NCBI GenBank assembly: GCA_946221915.1
Contig: CAMIKG010000026.1
Span: 1 to 56,431 of the forward strand
DNA: 56,431 nt
DNA from: an uncultured Erwinia sp.
GTDB taxonomy: Bacteria; Pseudomonadota; Gammaproteobacteria; Enterobacterales; Enterobacteriaceae
Reading direction: 5' to 3'
The notes beneath the pieces were generated by a model. It ran no database searches, was not told the origin of the DNA, and saw only the letters and a list, made by a program, of their open reading frames with translations. The first letter of the stretch is position 1; the number at the start of each line of letters is the position of its first letter. Position numbers and translations under genes: made by a program. This document shows positions 16,150-24,327 of the stretch, in pieces.

Positions 16150-17013
16150 TTAACGCACCCGCGCAGGTGAGATACCAAAGCGGTCGCGAAAACGTTCGCT
16201 AAATCGGGCCTGTGAGCGGTAGCCGCAGGCATCGGCGATCTGCGGAATGCTCCAGGCGGTAGTCTGCAGCAGCATCAGCGCGTGGTGCATGCGGATATCA
16301 AGCAGTACGTGCTCGAACCTGATGCCTTCTTCGCTCAGCCGGCGGCGCAGCGTGGCTTCACTCATTGCCAGCGCAGTGCCTGCGCTGCGCGCTGTCCAGT
16401 GCTGATCGGGCGCATCGCGCAGCAGCGTCTTGAGCCGCGCGCCGGTGCCGTTCTGTTGGGTAATGAAGCTCACGCCCCGTTCCGTTAACGCCAGCATAAA
16501 ATCAAAAATGCGCAGCTCCAGCCGGGTATCCGAGAGACTTTCCCGTTCAACGCTGGCCAGCAGATTATCCAGCGCAGAGTACAAGTCTTCGTCAGTCGCT
16601 AAGGTGCGGATCGGCGACGCGAGTTTGCTGGTTGCCGCTGCGGCAGGGTAGTGACGCTGAAAACGTGCAATCACTGCCGGGCTGAGTGTCAGGAAAATCG
16701 ACTGGAACAGACCCTGATGCGCCGGGAATTTACTCAGATCGGCGCCAAGGCCCGCATCGACCATGCACAGTCCGCTGCTGCTGTTCAGTGTGTAACAGGT
16801 GTTAGCGGTATTGATATGCAGCTCGCCGGACAGGATCAGCAGAAAGGTGGTATCGAAAAAATGGAACGCCTGAGTATGCTGGATGCTTTTCAGGCGTGGC
16901 CAGGCGACGGCAAACAGATCTTTGCGTTCGTGGCTGCGTGCCAGCGGAGCGGGCCAGGCTGGCAATGCCGCTGCTGCAACGGCAGAGTCATCAGATAGCG
17001 CCAGACTGACCAT
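16150..17013 (-). CDS. AraC family transcriptional regulator
   Basis: 287 residues. The N-terminal half is a cupin-like sensing region (FHFFDTTFLLILSGELHINTANTCYTL). The C-terminal 100 residues carry the double HTH: helix-turn-helix 1 near DQHWTARSAGTALAMSEATLRRRL and helix-turn-helix 2 near WSIPQIADACGYRSQARFSERFRDRFGISPARVR. Layout resembles the GadX/YijO-type regulators without a recognised orthologue. It is 20 bases downstream of the PEBP gene on the same strand, so the two may be cotranscribed and linked. Convergent with the ClC gene. Confidence 0.88.
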   Translation of the reverse strand: MVSLALSDDSAVAAAALPAWPAPLARSHERKDLFAVAWPRLKSIQHTQAFHFFDTTFLLILSGELHINTANTCYTLNSSSGLCMVDAGLGADLSKFPAHQGLFQSIFLTLSPAVIARFQRHYPAAAATSKLASPIRTLATDEDLYSALDNLLASVERESLSDTRLELRIFDFMLALTERGVSFITQQNGTGARLKTLLRDAPDQHWTARSAGTALAMSEATLRRRLSEEGIRFEHVLLDIRMHHALMLLQTTAWSIPQIADACGYRSQARFSERFRDRFGISPARVR

Positions 17014-17033
17014 CGTTATGTCACCTTAGATGC

Positions 17034-17663
17034 TTAGTTAACGGCCGGATTCAGCGTATACAGGCCGGTAATCGACGCGCTACCCAGCACCTGCACGTTA
17101 TCCAGCGCGGCTTTCACGTTCGCGCCTGTCAGTTCGCAGTCAACGGTCAGCGTCTGATCCGCCAGGGCATACAGGGTGAACACATAGTGGTGGATAATTT
17201 CGTCGTTCCACGGCGGGCAAGGGCCGTCGTAACCGAAGTAGTTGCCTGCCATCTCACTGTCGCCCGCAAACCAGTCGGTATAGTTGTTGATGCCATGCTT
17301 CAGTCCCTGCGGTGCTGCCGGGCCGGATTTACCTTTGGCGACGATGCCATCTGACTGCGCGCCCGCCTCAATGCTGTTCCAGCTGGCAGGAATATCCAGC
17401 AGCGCCCAGTGGTAGAAATCCACGCGCGGCAGCGACGCTGGCACGGTGCGACCTTCCTGGTTGACATCATCACCTTTGCTGGGCACGTCAGGATCGTGGC
17501 AAATCAGCACCAGTGACTGGGTGCCAGCAGGCAGATCCTGCCAGGCCAGATGCGGGTTTTTATTACCGGAGAGCTGGATATGGTGTTCTTTATCCTGCAC
17601 GGCAAAAGCAAACTCGCCGGGGATCTTCTCACCATCGTTAAAACTGTTACTGAATAACTTCAT
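17034..17663 (-). CDS. YbhB/YbcL family PEBP-like protein
   Basis: 209 residues, cytoplasmic (no signal). Phosphatidylethanolamine-binding protein fold with the DPDVPSK motif (LICHDPDVPSK) and the ligand-pocket region YHWALLDIPA, NYFGYDGPCPPWNDEIIHHYVFTLYAL. Longer than E. coli YbhB (158), mainly through the insert KSGPAAPQGLKHGINNYTDWFAGDSEMAGN typical of a subgroup of plant-associated bacteria. Ligand and function are unknown. Probably cotranscribed with the AraC regulator. Confidence 0.9.
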   Translation of the reverse strand: MKLFSNSFNDGEKIPGEFAFAVQDKEHHIQLSGNKNPHLAWQDLPAGTQSLVLICHDPDVPSKGDDVNQEGRTVPASLPRVDFYHWALLDIPASWNSIEAGAQSDGIVAKGKSGPAAPQGLKHGINNYTDWFAGDSEMAGNYFGYDGPCPPWNDEIIHHYVFTLYALADQTLTVDCELTGANVKAALDNVQVLGSASITGLYTLNPAVN

Positions 17664-17763
17664 ACTGTCAGCCTCATATCGTCAAAGGAAGGTACGTTGA
17701 GGTCTATCATAGAGACTTTCGGGCGAACAGACAGATCTCATCCGCGCAAAAATATGCTTTAAA

Positions 17764-17778
17764 CCGTCATTGTGACGG
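17764..17778 (-). terminator. Hairpin after ygjP
   Basis: CCGTCA/TGACGG (6-bp stem, 3-base loop) followed on the minus strand by TTTAA, directly after the ygjP stop. A weak intrinsic terminator. Confidence 0.6.
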
Positions 17779-17779
17779 C

Positions 17780-18283
17780 TTAAGCGGCATTTCCGCGCAG
17801 CGCCTGCGCCGTCAGCCATAAGCGGGTGTCGAACTCATACTGGTGATAGTTCGGTTCCATATGGCAGCACAGCTGGTAGAACGCTTTGTTGTGGTCTTTC
17901 TCTTTAATATGCGCCAGTTCATGCACCACGATCATACGCAGAAAGGCTTCCGGTGCGCTTTTAAAGATGGTCGCCACACGGATCTCCGCTTTGGCCTTCA
18001 GCTTGCCGCCCTGCACGCGCGACACGGCGGTGTGCAGGCCAAGGGCGTGCTGCATCACCTTGATTTTGCTGTCATACGCCACTTTATTCAGCGGCGCGGC
18101 GTTGCGCAGGTAACTGTTTTTCAGCTCCAGCGTATAGTCGTACAGCGCTTTGTCGCTGGTGATGTTATGCGTATCGGGGTAGCGCTGCTGCACCACATCC
18201 GCCAGCCGCTGCTGTTCGATCAGCGTGCGAACCTGGCTGAGCAGTGATTCAGGGTAGCCCTGCAGATAAATTAACGATGACAT
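17780..18283 (-). CDS. ygjP: YgjP, M48-like metal-dependent hydrolase
   Basis: 167 residues from MSSLIYLQGYPESLL. An upstream in-frame start at 18397 would overlap the promoter region of the divergent rlmG, so the inner ATG is used, as in E. coli. Contains the gluzincin motif VVHELAHIKEKDHNKAFY, with HELAH as zinc ligands and catalytic Glu, and a downstream H/E pair in HMEPNYHQYEFDTRLW. This is the SprT/WLM-like YgjP (DUF45) family, proposed peptidase or UTP-pyrophosphatase-associated protein. Divergent from rlmG with 136 bases between starts. Confidence 0.93.
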   Translation of the reverse strand: MSSLIYLQGYPESLLSQVRTLIEQQRLADVVQQRYPDTHNITSDKALYDYTLELKNSYLRNAAPLNKVAYDSKIKVMQHALGLHTAVSRVQGGKLKAKAEIRVATIFKSAPEAFLRMIVVHELAHIKEKDHNKAFYQLCCHMEPNYHQYEFDTRLWLTAQALRGNAA

Positions 18284-18419
18284 CGGTACTCCAGAAACGA
18301 AAAAAATGCCCTTTTGTCGGCGATATTGCGTGGATACTGCAACATCGCTAACTTTGGGTATATACTGCGCCCCCGTTTTCCGGGTTATTGCGCGCAAATA
18401 TTATCATGCTGGAGATCCA

Positions 18420-19547
18420 ATGAGCCAACTCGAACTGAGCAACCGCACGCTGACGCTGCATCGCTTTCCGCAGACGGATGATGAAAATCCGTTGCAGGCA
18501 TGGGATGCCGCCGACGAGTATTTGCTGCAGCAATCCCTGCCTGCTGCCGATGCCGGTCCGGTGCTGATCTTCAACGACAGCTTTGGCGCACTGACCTGTG
18601 CCCTGAATGACTATCAGGTGTACAGCATCGGTGACTCGCTGATGAGCCAGCTGGCGGCGCGCAAGAACTTACAGAATAACGCGCTGGACGAAAGCAGCGT
18701 GACCTTCCTCGACAGCATGGCGGAGCTGCCTGCGGCGCCGTCGTGCGTGCTGATCAAAATTCCCAAAACGCTGGCGCTGCTGGAGCATCAACTGCGCGCA
18801 CTGCGTAAGGTGCTGACGCCGGAGACGCTGATTATCGCTGGCGCCAAAGCCAAAGATATTCACACCTCAACGCTGCAGCTGTTTGAGCGCGTGCTGGGTG
18901 AAACGAAAACGTCGCTGGCATGGAAAAAAGCGCGTCTGGTGTACACCACCTTCAGCAATCCTGCGCTGAAGGACGCCAAAGAGACGCTGCTCTGGCCGCT
19001 GGATGGTTATCCTTACCAGATTCATAACCACGCTAATGTGTTTTCACGTAACGGGCTGGATATCGGCGCGCGCTTCTTTATGGAGTATCTGCCGGACAAC
19101 CTCGACGGTGAGATTGTCGATCTCGGCTGCGGTAATGGTGTGATTGGTTTGCTGGCGCTGGAGCAGAACCCGCAGGCGGAAGTGCATTTTGTCGATGAGT
19201 CGTCGATGGCGGTGGCGTCCAGCCGTCTCAATGTCGAAGTGAACCGCCCGGAAGATATGGCGCGCAGCCATTTTACCGTCAATAACTCACTGAGTGGTTT
19301 CCCGTCCGATCGTCTGAATGCGGTGCTGTGTAACCCGCCGTTCCATCAGCAAAACGCCATTCACGACTATATCGCCTGGGGAATGCTGCGTGATGCGCGC
19401 CGCTGCCTGCAATATGGCGGTGAGTTACGCATTGTCGGCAACCGCCATCTTGGCTATTACCAGAAGATGAAGAAGCTGTTTGGCAACTGCACCACGCTGG
19501 CGTCGAATCAGAAGTTTGTGATTTTGCGCTCGGTGAAGTTGCGCTGA
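18420..19547 (+). CDS. rlmG: 23S rRNA (guanine-1835-N2) methyltransferase RlmG
   Basis: 375 residues from MSQLELSNRTLTLHRF; E. coli RlmG is 378 long. An N-terminal degenerate methyltransferase domain is followed by an active SAM domain with motif I VDLGCGNGVIGLLAL and the catalytic motif IV NPPFHQ. It methylates G1835 of 23S rRNA in helix 67. The longer reading frame starting at 18306 overlaps the divergent ygjP promoter and is rejected. Followed by a strong terminator. Confidence 0.96.
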   Translation: MSQLELSNRTLTLHRFPQTDDENPLQAWDAADEYLLQQSLPAADAGPVLIFNDSFGALTCALNDYQVYSIGDSLMSQLAARKNLQNNALDESSVTFLDSMAELPAAPSCVLIKIPKTLALLEHQLRALRKVLTPETLIIAGAKAKDIHTSTLQLFERVLGETKTSLAWKKARLVYTTFSNPALKDAKETLLWPLDGYPYQIHNHANVFSRNGLDIGARFFMEYLPDNLDGEIVDLGCGNGVIGLLALEQNPQAEVHFVDESSMAVASSRLNVEVNRPEDMARSHFTVNNSLSGFPSDRLNAVLCNPPFHQQNAIHDYIAWGMLRDARRCLQYGGELRIVGNRHLGYYQKMKKLFGNCTTLASNQKFVILRSVKLR

Positions 19548-19564
19548 GTTAGCCAGTAAAAAAA

Positions 19565-19589
19565 GGAGCCATAAGTGGCTCCTTTTTTT
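19565..19589 (+). terminator. Terminator of rlmG (bidirectional)
   Basis: GGAGCC (19565-19570), loop ATAAGT, GGCTCC (19577-19582), then seven T; a run of A on the left makes it usable from the minus strand as well, for the small membrane-protein gene. Confidence 0.93.
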
Positions 19590-19602
19590 ACATTTTAACG
19601 GG

Positions 19603-19878
19603 CTACGCTTTTTGCACGCTGTTCGGGAAGTAAAAGCTGATAATCAGAGTAATCAGCGGTAGCGCACCGATTTTCACAAACTCGAATATTTGCTTAATCG
19701 CCTCATTTTTTTCCCAGTACGCGTAAGCACAGAATACCGCCACAATCATGCTGCATAACACAGTCAGAACTTGTCTGGCGAACTTCAGGCGATCATTCTC
19801 TGCCACAACATAAATCGTTCCCGGAGTCATGGCATCATTGATATTAATATCGCCAGCCCTGGCATTTATCGTTTCCAT
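19603..19878 (-). CDS. Small two-helix membrane protein paired with an RHH regulator
   Basis: 91 residues from the ATG at 19878; a TTG codon just before also opens the frame. A short polar N-terminus (METINARAGDININDAMT) and GTIYVVAENDRLKFARQ precede two membrane helices (about residues 38-55 and 71-86) and the end FYFPNSVQKA. The ATG overlaps the RHH stop by one base (TGATG), so the two are translationally coupled. I recognise no family. The pairing with a DNA-binding protein suggests a regulated, perhaps growth-modulating, membrane protein, but toxicity is speculation. Confidence 0.75.
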   Translation of the reverse strand: METINARAGDININDAMTPGTIYVVAENDRLKFARQVLTVLCSMIVAVFCAYAYWEKNEAIKQIFEFVKIGALPLITLIISFYFPNSVQKA

Positions 19879-20102
19879 CAAAAGATCCCTGTTACTCGTC
19901 CTATCGCCTGCAAGTCCCCGCCTGCAGATTCGCGGACGATGCCTAAAGAGGAGCCGTTATTCTTTCTGGACTCGCTGTCCGCAACGGACAGCAAAGCAAA
20001 AGCACGGCGAATAGCTTCAGCTTTTGTTATTCCATGGCGTTGCGCGATATCCGTAATGCGCTCGTCGACATCGTGACTTAAATCGAGTGTTAAACGTGAC
20101 AT
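19878..20102 (-). CDS. Ribbon-helix-helix (CopG-type) regulator
   Basis: 74 residues. Residues 1-45 fit the RHH fold: strand SRLTLDLS, helix DVDERITDIAQRHG, then ITKAEAIRRAFALLSVAD. The tail SLGIVRE...IGRVTGIF is a short strand pair seen in many small RHH proteins of antitoxin type. Start ATG has GGAGG 6 bases upstream. It precedes and is coupled to the two-helix membrane protein, and lies in an islet between rlmG and fadH that is absent from E. coli K-12. Confidence 0.8.
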   Translation of the reverse strand: MSRLTLDLSHDVDERITDIAQRHGITKAEAIRRAFALLSVADSESRKNNGSSLGIVRESAGGDLQAIGRVTGIF

Positions 20103-20173
20103 ACCACCTCCTGTGTCTCTCGTATGCGCGGCATGTTACCTTGTTTTTTCTGCTGATTAAATACTGAACAACG

Positions 20174-22195
20174 TTAGATCTCCAGCGCCAGCTTCGTCCC
20201 CTGGGCAATCGCGCGGCGCGCGTCCAGCTCCAGCGCCACATCGGCGCCGCCGATGATATGCAGCGGTATTCCCAGCGCCTGCAGCGGTTGCGCCAGTTCG
20301 CGGCGCGGCTCCTGTCCGGCACATACCACCACGTTATCCACCGCCAGCGTCAGCGGCTCGCCATCGCGCAGGATATGCAGCCCCTGGTCGTCGATGTGCA
20401 AATACTGCACGCCACCCCACATCTTCACGCCATGCGCCTGCAGGGTGGCGCGATGGATCCAGCCGGTGGTTTTTCCTAATGCCGCGCCGGGCTTACCCGC
20501 TTTGCGCTGCAGCAGATAAATCTCGCGCGTACGGGCTGGCAACTCTCCCCCGTCAGGCAGCAGTCCGCCTGCGGACTGCAGGGTGCGGTCGATGCCCCAG
20601 GCCCGGCAAAACGCCTGCGGATCAAGGCTGGTGGTCTCGCCGCTGGCGCACAGATACTCGGCGGTATCGAATCCGATACCGCCTGCGCCAATAATCGCCA
20701 CCCGTCTGCCGACCGGTTTTTTATCGCGAATAACGTCGAGATAACTCAGCACGCAGGGATGGCCGATACCCGGGATATCCGGTGTGCGCGGCGTAATACC
20801 GCTGGCGATCACCACCTCATCAAACGCGCTGAGCTGAGCGGCGTCCACCCACTGGTTCAGGCGCAGCGTGACGCCCTGCAGCACCAGCTGACGGCGGAAG
20901 TAGCGCAGAGTTTCGTTAAACTCCTCTTTGCCGGGGATTTGCCGGGCGATATTAAATTGCCCGCCAACGTCACTGGCGGCGTCAAACAGCGTCACCTGAT
21001 GGCCGCGCTGCGCCGCATTCACCGAAAACGCCAGTCCGGCTGGCCCGGCGCCGACCACCGCCAGCTTTTTGACACGGGCGGCTGGCGTCACCGGCAGCAG
21101 AGTTTCGTGGCAGGCACGCGGATTCACCAGGCAGGAGGTGACCTTGCCGGCAAAGATCTGGTCAAGACAGGCCTGATTGCAGCCAATACAGGTGTTAATT
21201 TCATCGGCGCGGCCCTGCTGCGCTTTCTCAACAAACTGCGCATCCGCGAGAAACGGACGCGCCATTGAAATCATATCGGCGCAGCCCGCATCCAGCAGCC
21301 CCTGCGCCACATCCGGGTGATTGATACGGTTGGTGGTAATCAGCGGCACGCGCAGGTGCTGTTTCAGCGTCTGCGTTACCCAGCCAAACGCGGCGCGCGG
21401 CACCGGGGTGGCGATGGTCGGCACACGCGCTTCATGCCAGCCGATGCCGGTGTTGATCAGCGTCGCGCCCGCCTGTTCAATCGCCTGCGCCAGCTGAATG
21501 GTCTGCTCCAGCGTATTGCCCCCTTCAACCAGGTCGAGCATCGACAGGCGGTAGATAATAATAAACTGCTCACCGACTGCGGCGCGGACGGCGCGCACAA
21601 TCTCAACGGCAAAGCGCATCCGCCGGGTAAAGTCGCCACCCCAGTCATCCTCACGCTGGTTGGTGCGGGCGGTGAGAAACTGATTTATCAGATAGCCTTC
21701 GGAGCCCATGATCTCCACGCCATCATACTCCGCCTGCTGCGCGAGCCGGGCGCAGCGGGCGAAATCCGCAATCAGCTGCACAATCTGCTGGTGGCTTAAT
21801 TCGCGCGGCGTGAACGGGTTAATCGGCGCCTGCAACGGCGAAGGGGCGACCAGATCGGGCTGATAGCTGTAGCGTCCGGCATGCAGGATCTGCAACGCGA
21901 TTTTACCGCCCGCGTCATGCACCGCGCGGGTGACCGGCAGATGGTGCGCCAGCTGCTGCTCATCATTCAGCACCGAGCCGCCCGCTGTCACCACGCCTTC
22001 CGCTGAAGGAGCGATACCGCCAGTCACGATCAGCGCCACGCCCGCGCTGGCGCGTTCGGCGTAAAACGCCGCCAGCCGCGCCGCGCCGTCAGGATGCTCT
22101 TCCAGTCCGGTATGCATCGAACCCATAAGCACGCGGTTTTTCAGCCGGGTAAAGCCGAGATCGAGTGGGGCAAACAGGGAAGGGGCTGGCTGCAT
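20174..22195 (-). CDS. fadH: 2,4-dienoyl-CoA reductase FadH
   Basis: 673 residues from MQPAPSLFAPLDLGFTRLKNRVLMGS; a longer frame to 22276 is rejected because the shorter start fits the family. N-terminal TIM barrel of the old-yellow-enzyme type with FMN and active-site GYLINQFLTARTNQR. A [4Fe-4S] cluster motif CIGCNQACLDQ, with a later CLVNP cysteine, follows. The C-terminal FAD/NADPH domain contains AVVGAGPAGLAFS and AIIGAGGIGFDTAEYL. It reduces 2,4-dienoyl-CoA in unsaturated fatty acid beta-oxidation. Standing alone, as in E. coli (ygjL). Confidence 0.96.
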   Translation of the reverse strand: MQPAPSLFAPLDLGFTRLKNRVLMGSMHTGLEEHPDGAARLAAFYAERASAGVALIVTGGIAPSAEGVVTAGGSVLNDEQQLAHHLPVTRAVHDAGGKIALQILHAGRYSYQPDLVAPSPLQAPINPFTPRELSHQQIVQLIADFARCARLAQQAEYDGVEIMGSEGYLINQFLTARTNQREDDWGGDFTRRMRFAVEIVRAVRAAVGEQFIIIYRLSMLDLVEGGNTLEQTIQLAQAIEQAGATLINTGIGWHEARVPTIATPVPRAAFGWVTQTLKQHLRVPLITTNRINHPDVAQGLLDAGCADMISMARPFLADAQFVEKAQQGRADEINTCIGCNQACLDQIFAGKVTSCLVNPRACHETLLPVTPAARVKKLAVVGAGPAGLAFSVNAAQRGHQVTLFDAASDVGGQFNIARQIPGKEEFNETLRYFRRQLVLQGVTLRLNQWVDAAQLSAFDEVVIASGITPRTPDIPGIGHPCVLSYLDVIRDKKPVGRRVAIIGAGGIGFDTAEYLCASGETTSLDPQAFCRAWGIDRTLQSAGGLLPDGGELPARTREIYLLQRKAGKPGAALGKTTGWIHRATLQAHGVKMWGGVQYLHIDDQGLHILRDGEPLTLAVDNVVVCAGQEPRRELAQPLQALGIPLHIIGGADVALELDARRAIAQGTKLALEI

Positions 22196-22364
22196 ACTGT
22201 GGTCCACCGGTAAATGTTGCGAAAATGTGAGTGGTCGGATGAGTTGACTGTAGCCGCAGGCGCAGCAAAAGCGCAAGTGGGCGCGATAAAGCTGTGAGAC
22301 GAGTCAAAGAATCATGGCGGCTGCATAACGCTGCAAGCGGAGCTGATAAAGCACTACCTGCTTC

Positions 22365-22380
22365 ACGTTATGCGTAACAT
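22365..22380 (+). promoter_or_regulatory. Candidate IdnR/GntR-type operator
   Basis: ACGTTATGCGTAACAT; its reverse complement ATGTTACGCATAACGT is close to the GntR/IdnR consensus ATGTTACCGGTAACAT. It lies about 100 bases upstream of idnD in the fadH-idnD divergent region. Confidence 0.6.
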
Positions 22381-22400
22381 CAATTCCGTAACACGTTTTT

Positions 22401-22418
22401 AAGTGATCTGCTTCACAG
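22401..22418 (+). promoter_or_regulatory. CRP site upstream of idnD
   Basis: AGTGA-TCTGCT-TCACA matches the CRP consensus TGTGA-N6-TCACA at nine of ten positions. It ends about 63 bases before the idnD ATG. Catabolite control of idn genes is known in E. coli. Confidence 0.75.
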
Positions 22419-22480
22419 TTTTAACCTGAAGAAAACTATTTGATGTGCAGCCTGAGCGTCTGGCAATGAGGTAACGAACA

Positions 22481-23506
22481 ATGAAAACGCAATCCTGCAT
22501 GATTAACGGCAAAGAAGATGTCGCAGTGATCTCTCAGGAAGTGAACTACGAGGGCAAAGGCACGCTGGTGCGCATCACGCGCGGCGGTATCTGCGGCTCC
22601 GATCTGCACTACTACCAGCATGGCAAAGTGGGCAGCTACGAAGTGAAAATGCCAATGATCCTCGGCCATGAAGTGATTGGCTATGTGGTGGAGAGCGATA
22701 ATCCGGCGCTGAAGCCGCAGCAGAAAGTGGCGGTCAACCCGTCAAAACCGTGCGGCAGCTGCAAATATTGCCTGAATGATGAGGAAAACCAGTGCGTCAG
22801 CATGCGCTTCTTCGGCAGCGCCATGTACTACCCGCACGTCGACGGCGGCTTTACCCAGTACAAAGTGGTCGACAGTACGCAGTGCATCCCGTTTAACCAT
22901 GACGCCGATGAAAAAGTGATGGTGTTCGCTGAACCGCTGGCCGTCTGCATCCACGCGGCGAATCAGGCGGGCGATCTCAGCGGCAAAAAGGTGTTTATCT
23001 CCGGCGTAGGGCCGATTGGCTGCCTGATTGCGGCGGCGGCGAAAGCCAAAGGCGCGGCGGAAATTGTCTGTGCCGATATCAGCGAACGCTCGCTGAGCAT
23101 GGCGCAGCAAATGGGCGCGACGCGCACGATTCACGCCGCCAGCGGTGATTTCACCGCTTACCTGGCGGACAAAGGCTATTTCGATGTGTCGTTTGAAGCC
23201 TCCGGCCACCCCTCTTCGCTGCAGCGCTGCCTGGAAGTGACGCGTGCACGCGGCACGCTGGTGCAGGTCGGCATGGGCGGCGCGGTGCCGAATTTCCCGA
23301 TTATGTTGCTGATTGCCAAAGAGATCAAACTCACCGGCTCCTTCCGTTTCACCCATGAATTTAATACCGCCGTGCAATGGCTGGAAAACGGCACGGTGAA
23401 TCCGCTGCCGCTGTTTAGCGGTGAGTATCCGTGGAAAGAGATCGATGCCGCACTGGTGTTTGCCGGTGACAAACAACAGGCCGCCAAAGTCCAGCTGACA
23501 TTCTGA
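22481..23506 (+). CDS. idnD: L-idonate 5-dehydrogenase IdnD
   Basis: 341 residues of the zinc MDR family. Catalytic zinc ligands appear in RGGICGSDLHYY and LGHEVIG, structural zinc in CGSCKYCLNDEENQC, and the NAD(P) fold in ISGVGPIGCLIAAAA. Close to E. coli IdnD (343), which oxidises L-idonate to 5-ketogluconate. RBS GAGGTAA precedes the ATG. First gene of idnD-idnO-idnT-idnR, with a CRP site and an IdnR-type operator upstream. Confidence 0.94.
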   Translation: MKTQSCMINGKEDVAVISQEVNYEGKGTLVRITRGGICGSDLHYYQHGKVGSYEVKMPMILGHEVIGYVVESDNPALKPQQKVAVNPSKPCGSCKYCLNDEENQCVSMRFFGSAMYYPHVDGGFTQYKVVDSTQCIPFNHDADEKVMVFAEPLAVCIHAANQAGDLSGKKVFISGVGPIGCLIAAAAKAKGAAEIVCADISERSLSMAQQMGATRTIHAASGDFTAYLADKGYFDVSFEASGHPSSLQRCLEVTRARGTLVQVGMGGAVPNFPIMLLIAKEIKLTGSFRFTHEFNTAVQWLENGTVNPLPLFSGEYPWKEIDAALVFAGDKQQAAKVQLTF

Positions 23507-23518
23507 TAAGGGGAAACC

Positions 23519-24283
23519 ATGAGCACACTTTTTTCTTTAGCCAATAAGCGCGTATTAATCACCGGCTCCGGACGTGGCATCGGTTTTCTGATGGCGAAAG
23601 GGCTGGCGGAAGCCGGCGCGGAGGTGGTTATCAACGCCACCACCCAGCAGGGCGCGGATCAAGCCGCCAGCCAGCTGCGTGAGGCCGGACATCAGGCGCA
23701 CGCCGTGGCGTTCGATGTGACCCAGTCGTCAGAAGTGAACGCCGCCGTTGAGCAGATTGAGAGCCAGATTGGCGCTATCGATGTGCTGGTGAATAACGCC
23801 GGTATCCAGCGTCGTCGTCCTTTCCTCGAATTCCCGGAGCAGGACTGGAACGATGTGATTGCCGTGAACCAGACGGCGGTGTTCCTGGTGTCGCAGGCGG
23901 TGGCGCGGCGTATGACCGAACGCCAGCGCGGCAAGATCATTAATATTGGTTCGATGCAGAGTGAACTGGGGCGCGACACCATTACGCCATACGCCGCCTC
24001 GAAAGGTGCCGTCACCATGCTGACGCGCGGTATGTGCGTGGAGCTGGCGCGTCACAACATTCAGGTGAATGCCATCGCGCCGGGCTACTTCAAAACCGAA
24101 ATGACCCAGGCGCTGGCGGATGACGAAGCCTTCACCGCCTGGCTGACCAAACGTACCCCTGCGGCACGCTGGGGCAATCCGGAAGAGCTGATTGGCGCGG
24201 CGGTGTTTTTAGCCAGCAAAGCCTCCGATTTTGTGAACGGCCACCTGCTTTTTGTCGATGGCGGCATGCGCGTCGCGGTTTAA
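23519..24283 (+). CDS. idnO: Gluconate 5-dehydrogenase IdnO
   Basis: 254 residues of the classical short-chain dehydrogenase family: cofactor loop ITGSGRGIGFLMA, NNAGIQ, catalytic Ser in IGSMQSEL and the YxxxK pair in TPYAASKGAV. It reduces 5-ketogluconate to D-gluconate with NADPH. It starts 12 bases after idnD with GGGGAAA as RBS, and is translated in the same operon. Confidence 0.95.
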   Translation: MSTLFSLANKRVLITGSGRGIGFLMAKGLAEAGAEVVINATTQQGADQAASQLREAGHQAHAVAFDVTQSSEVNAAVEQIESQIGAIDVLVNNAGIQRRRPFLEFPEQDWNDVIAVNQTAVFLVSQAVARRMTERQRGKIINIGSMQSELGRDTITPYAASKGAVTMLTRGMCVELARHNIQVNAIAPGYFKTEMTQALADDEAFTAWLTKRTPAARWGNPEELIGAAVFLASKASDFVNGHLLFVDGGMRVAV

Positions 24284-24327
24284 GCAGCTACACCTAAATC
24301 TTCACCTGTACCCGAAAGGAACCTGCT

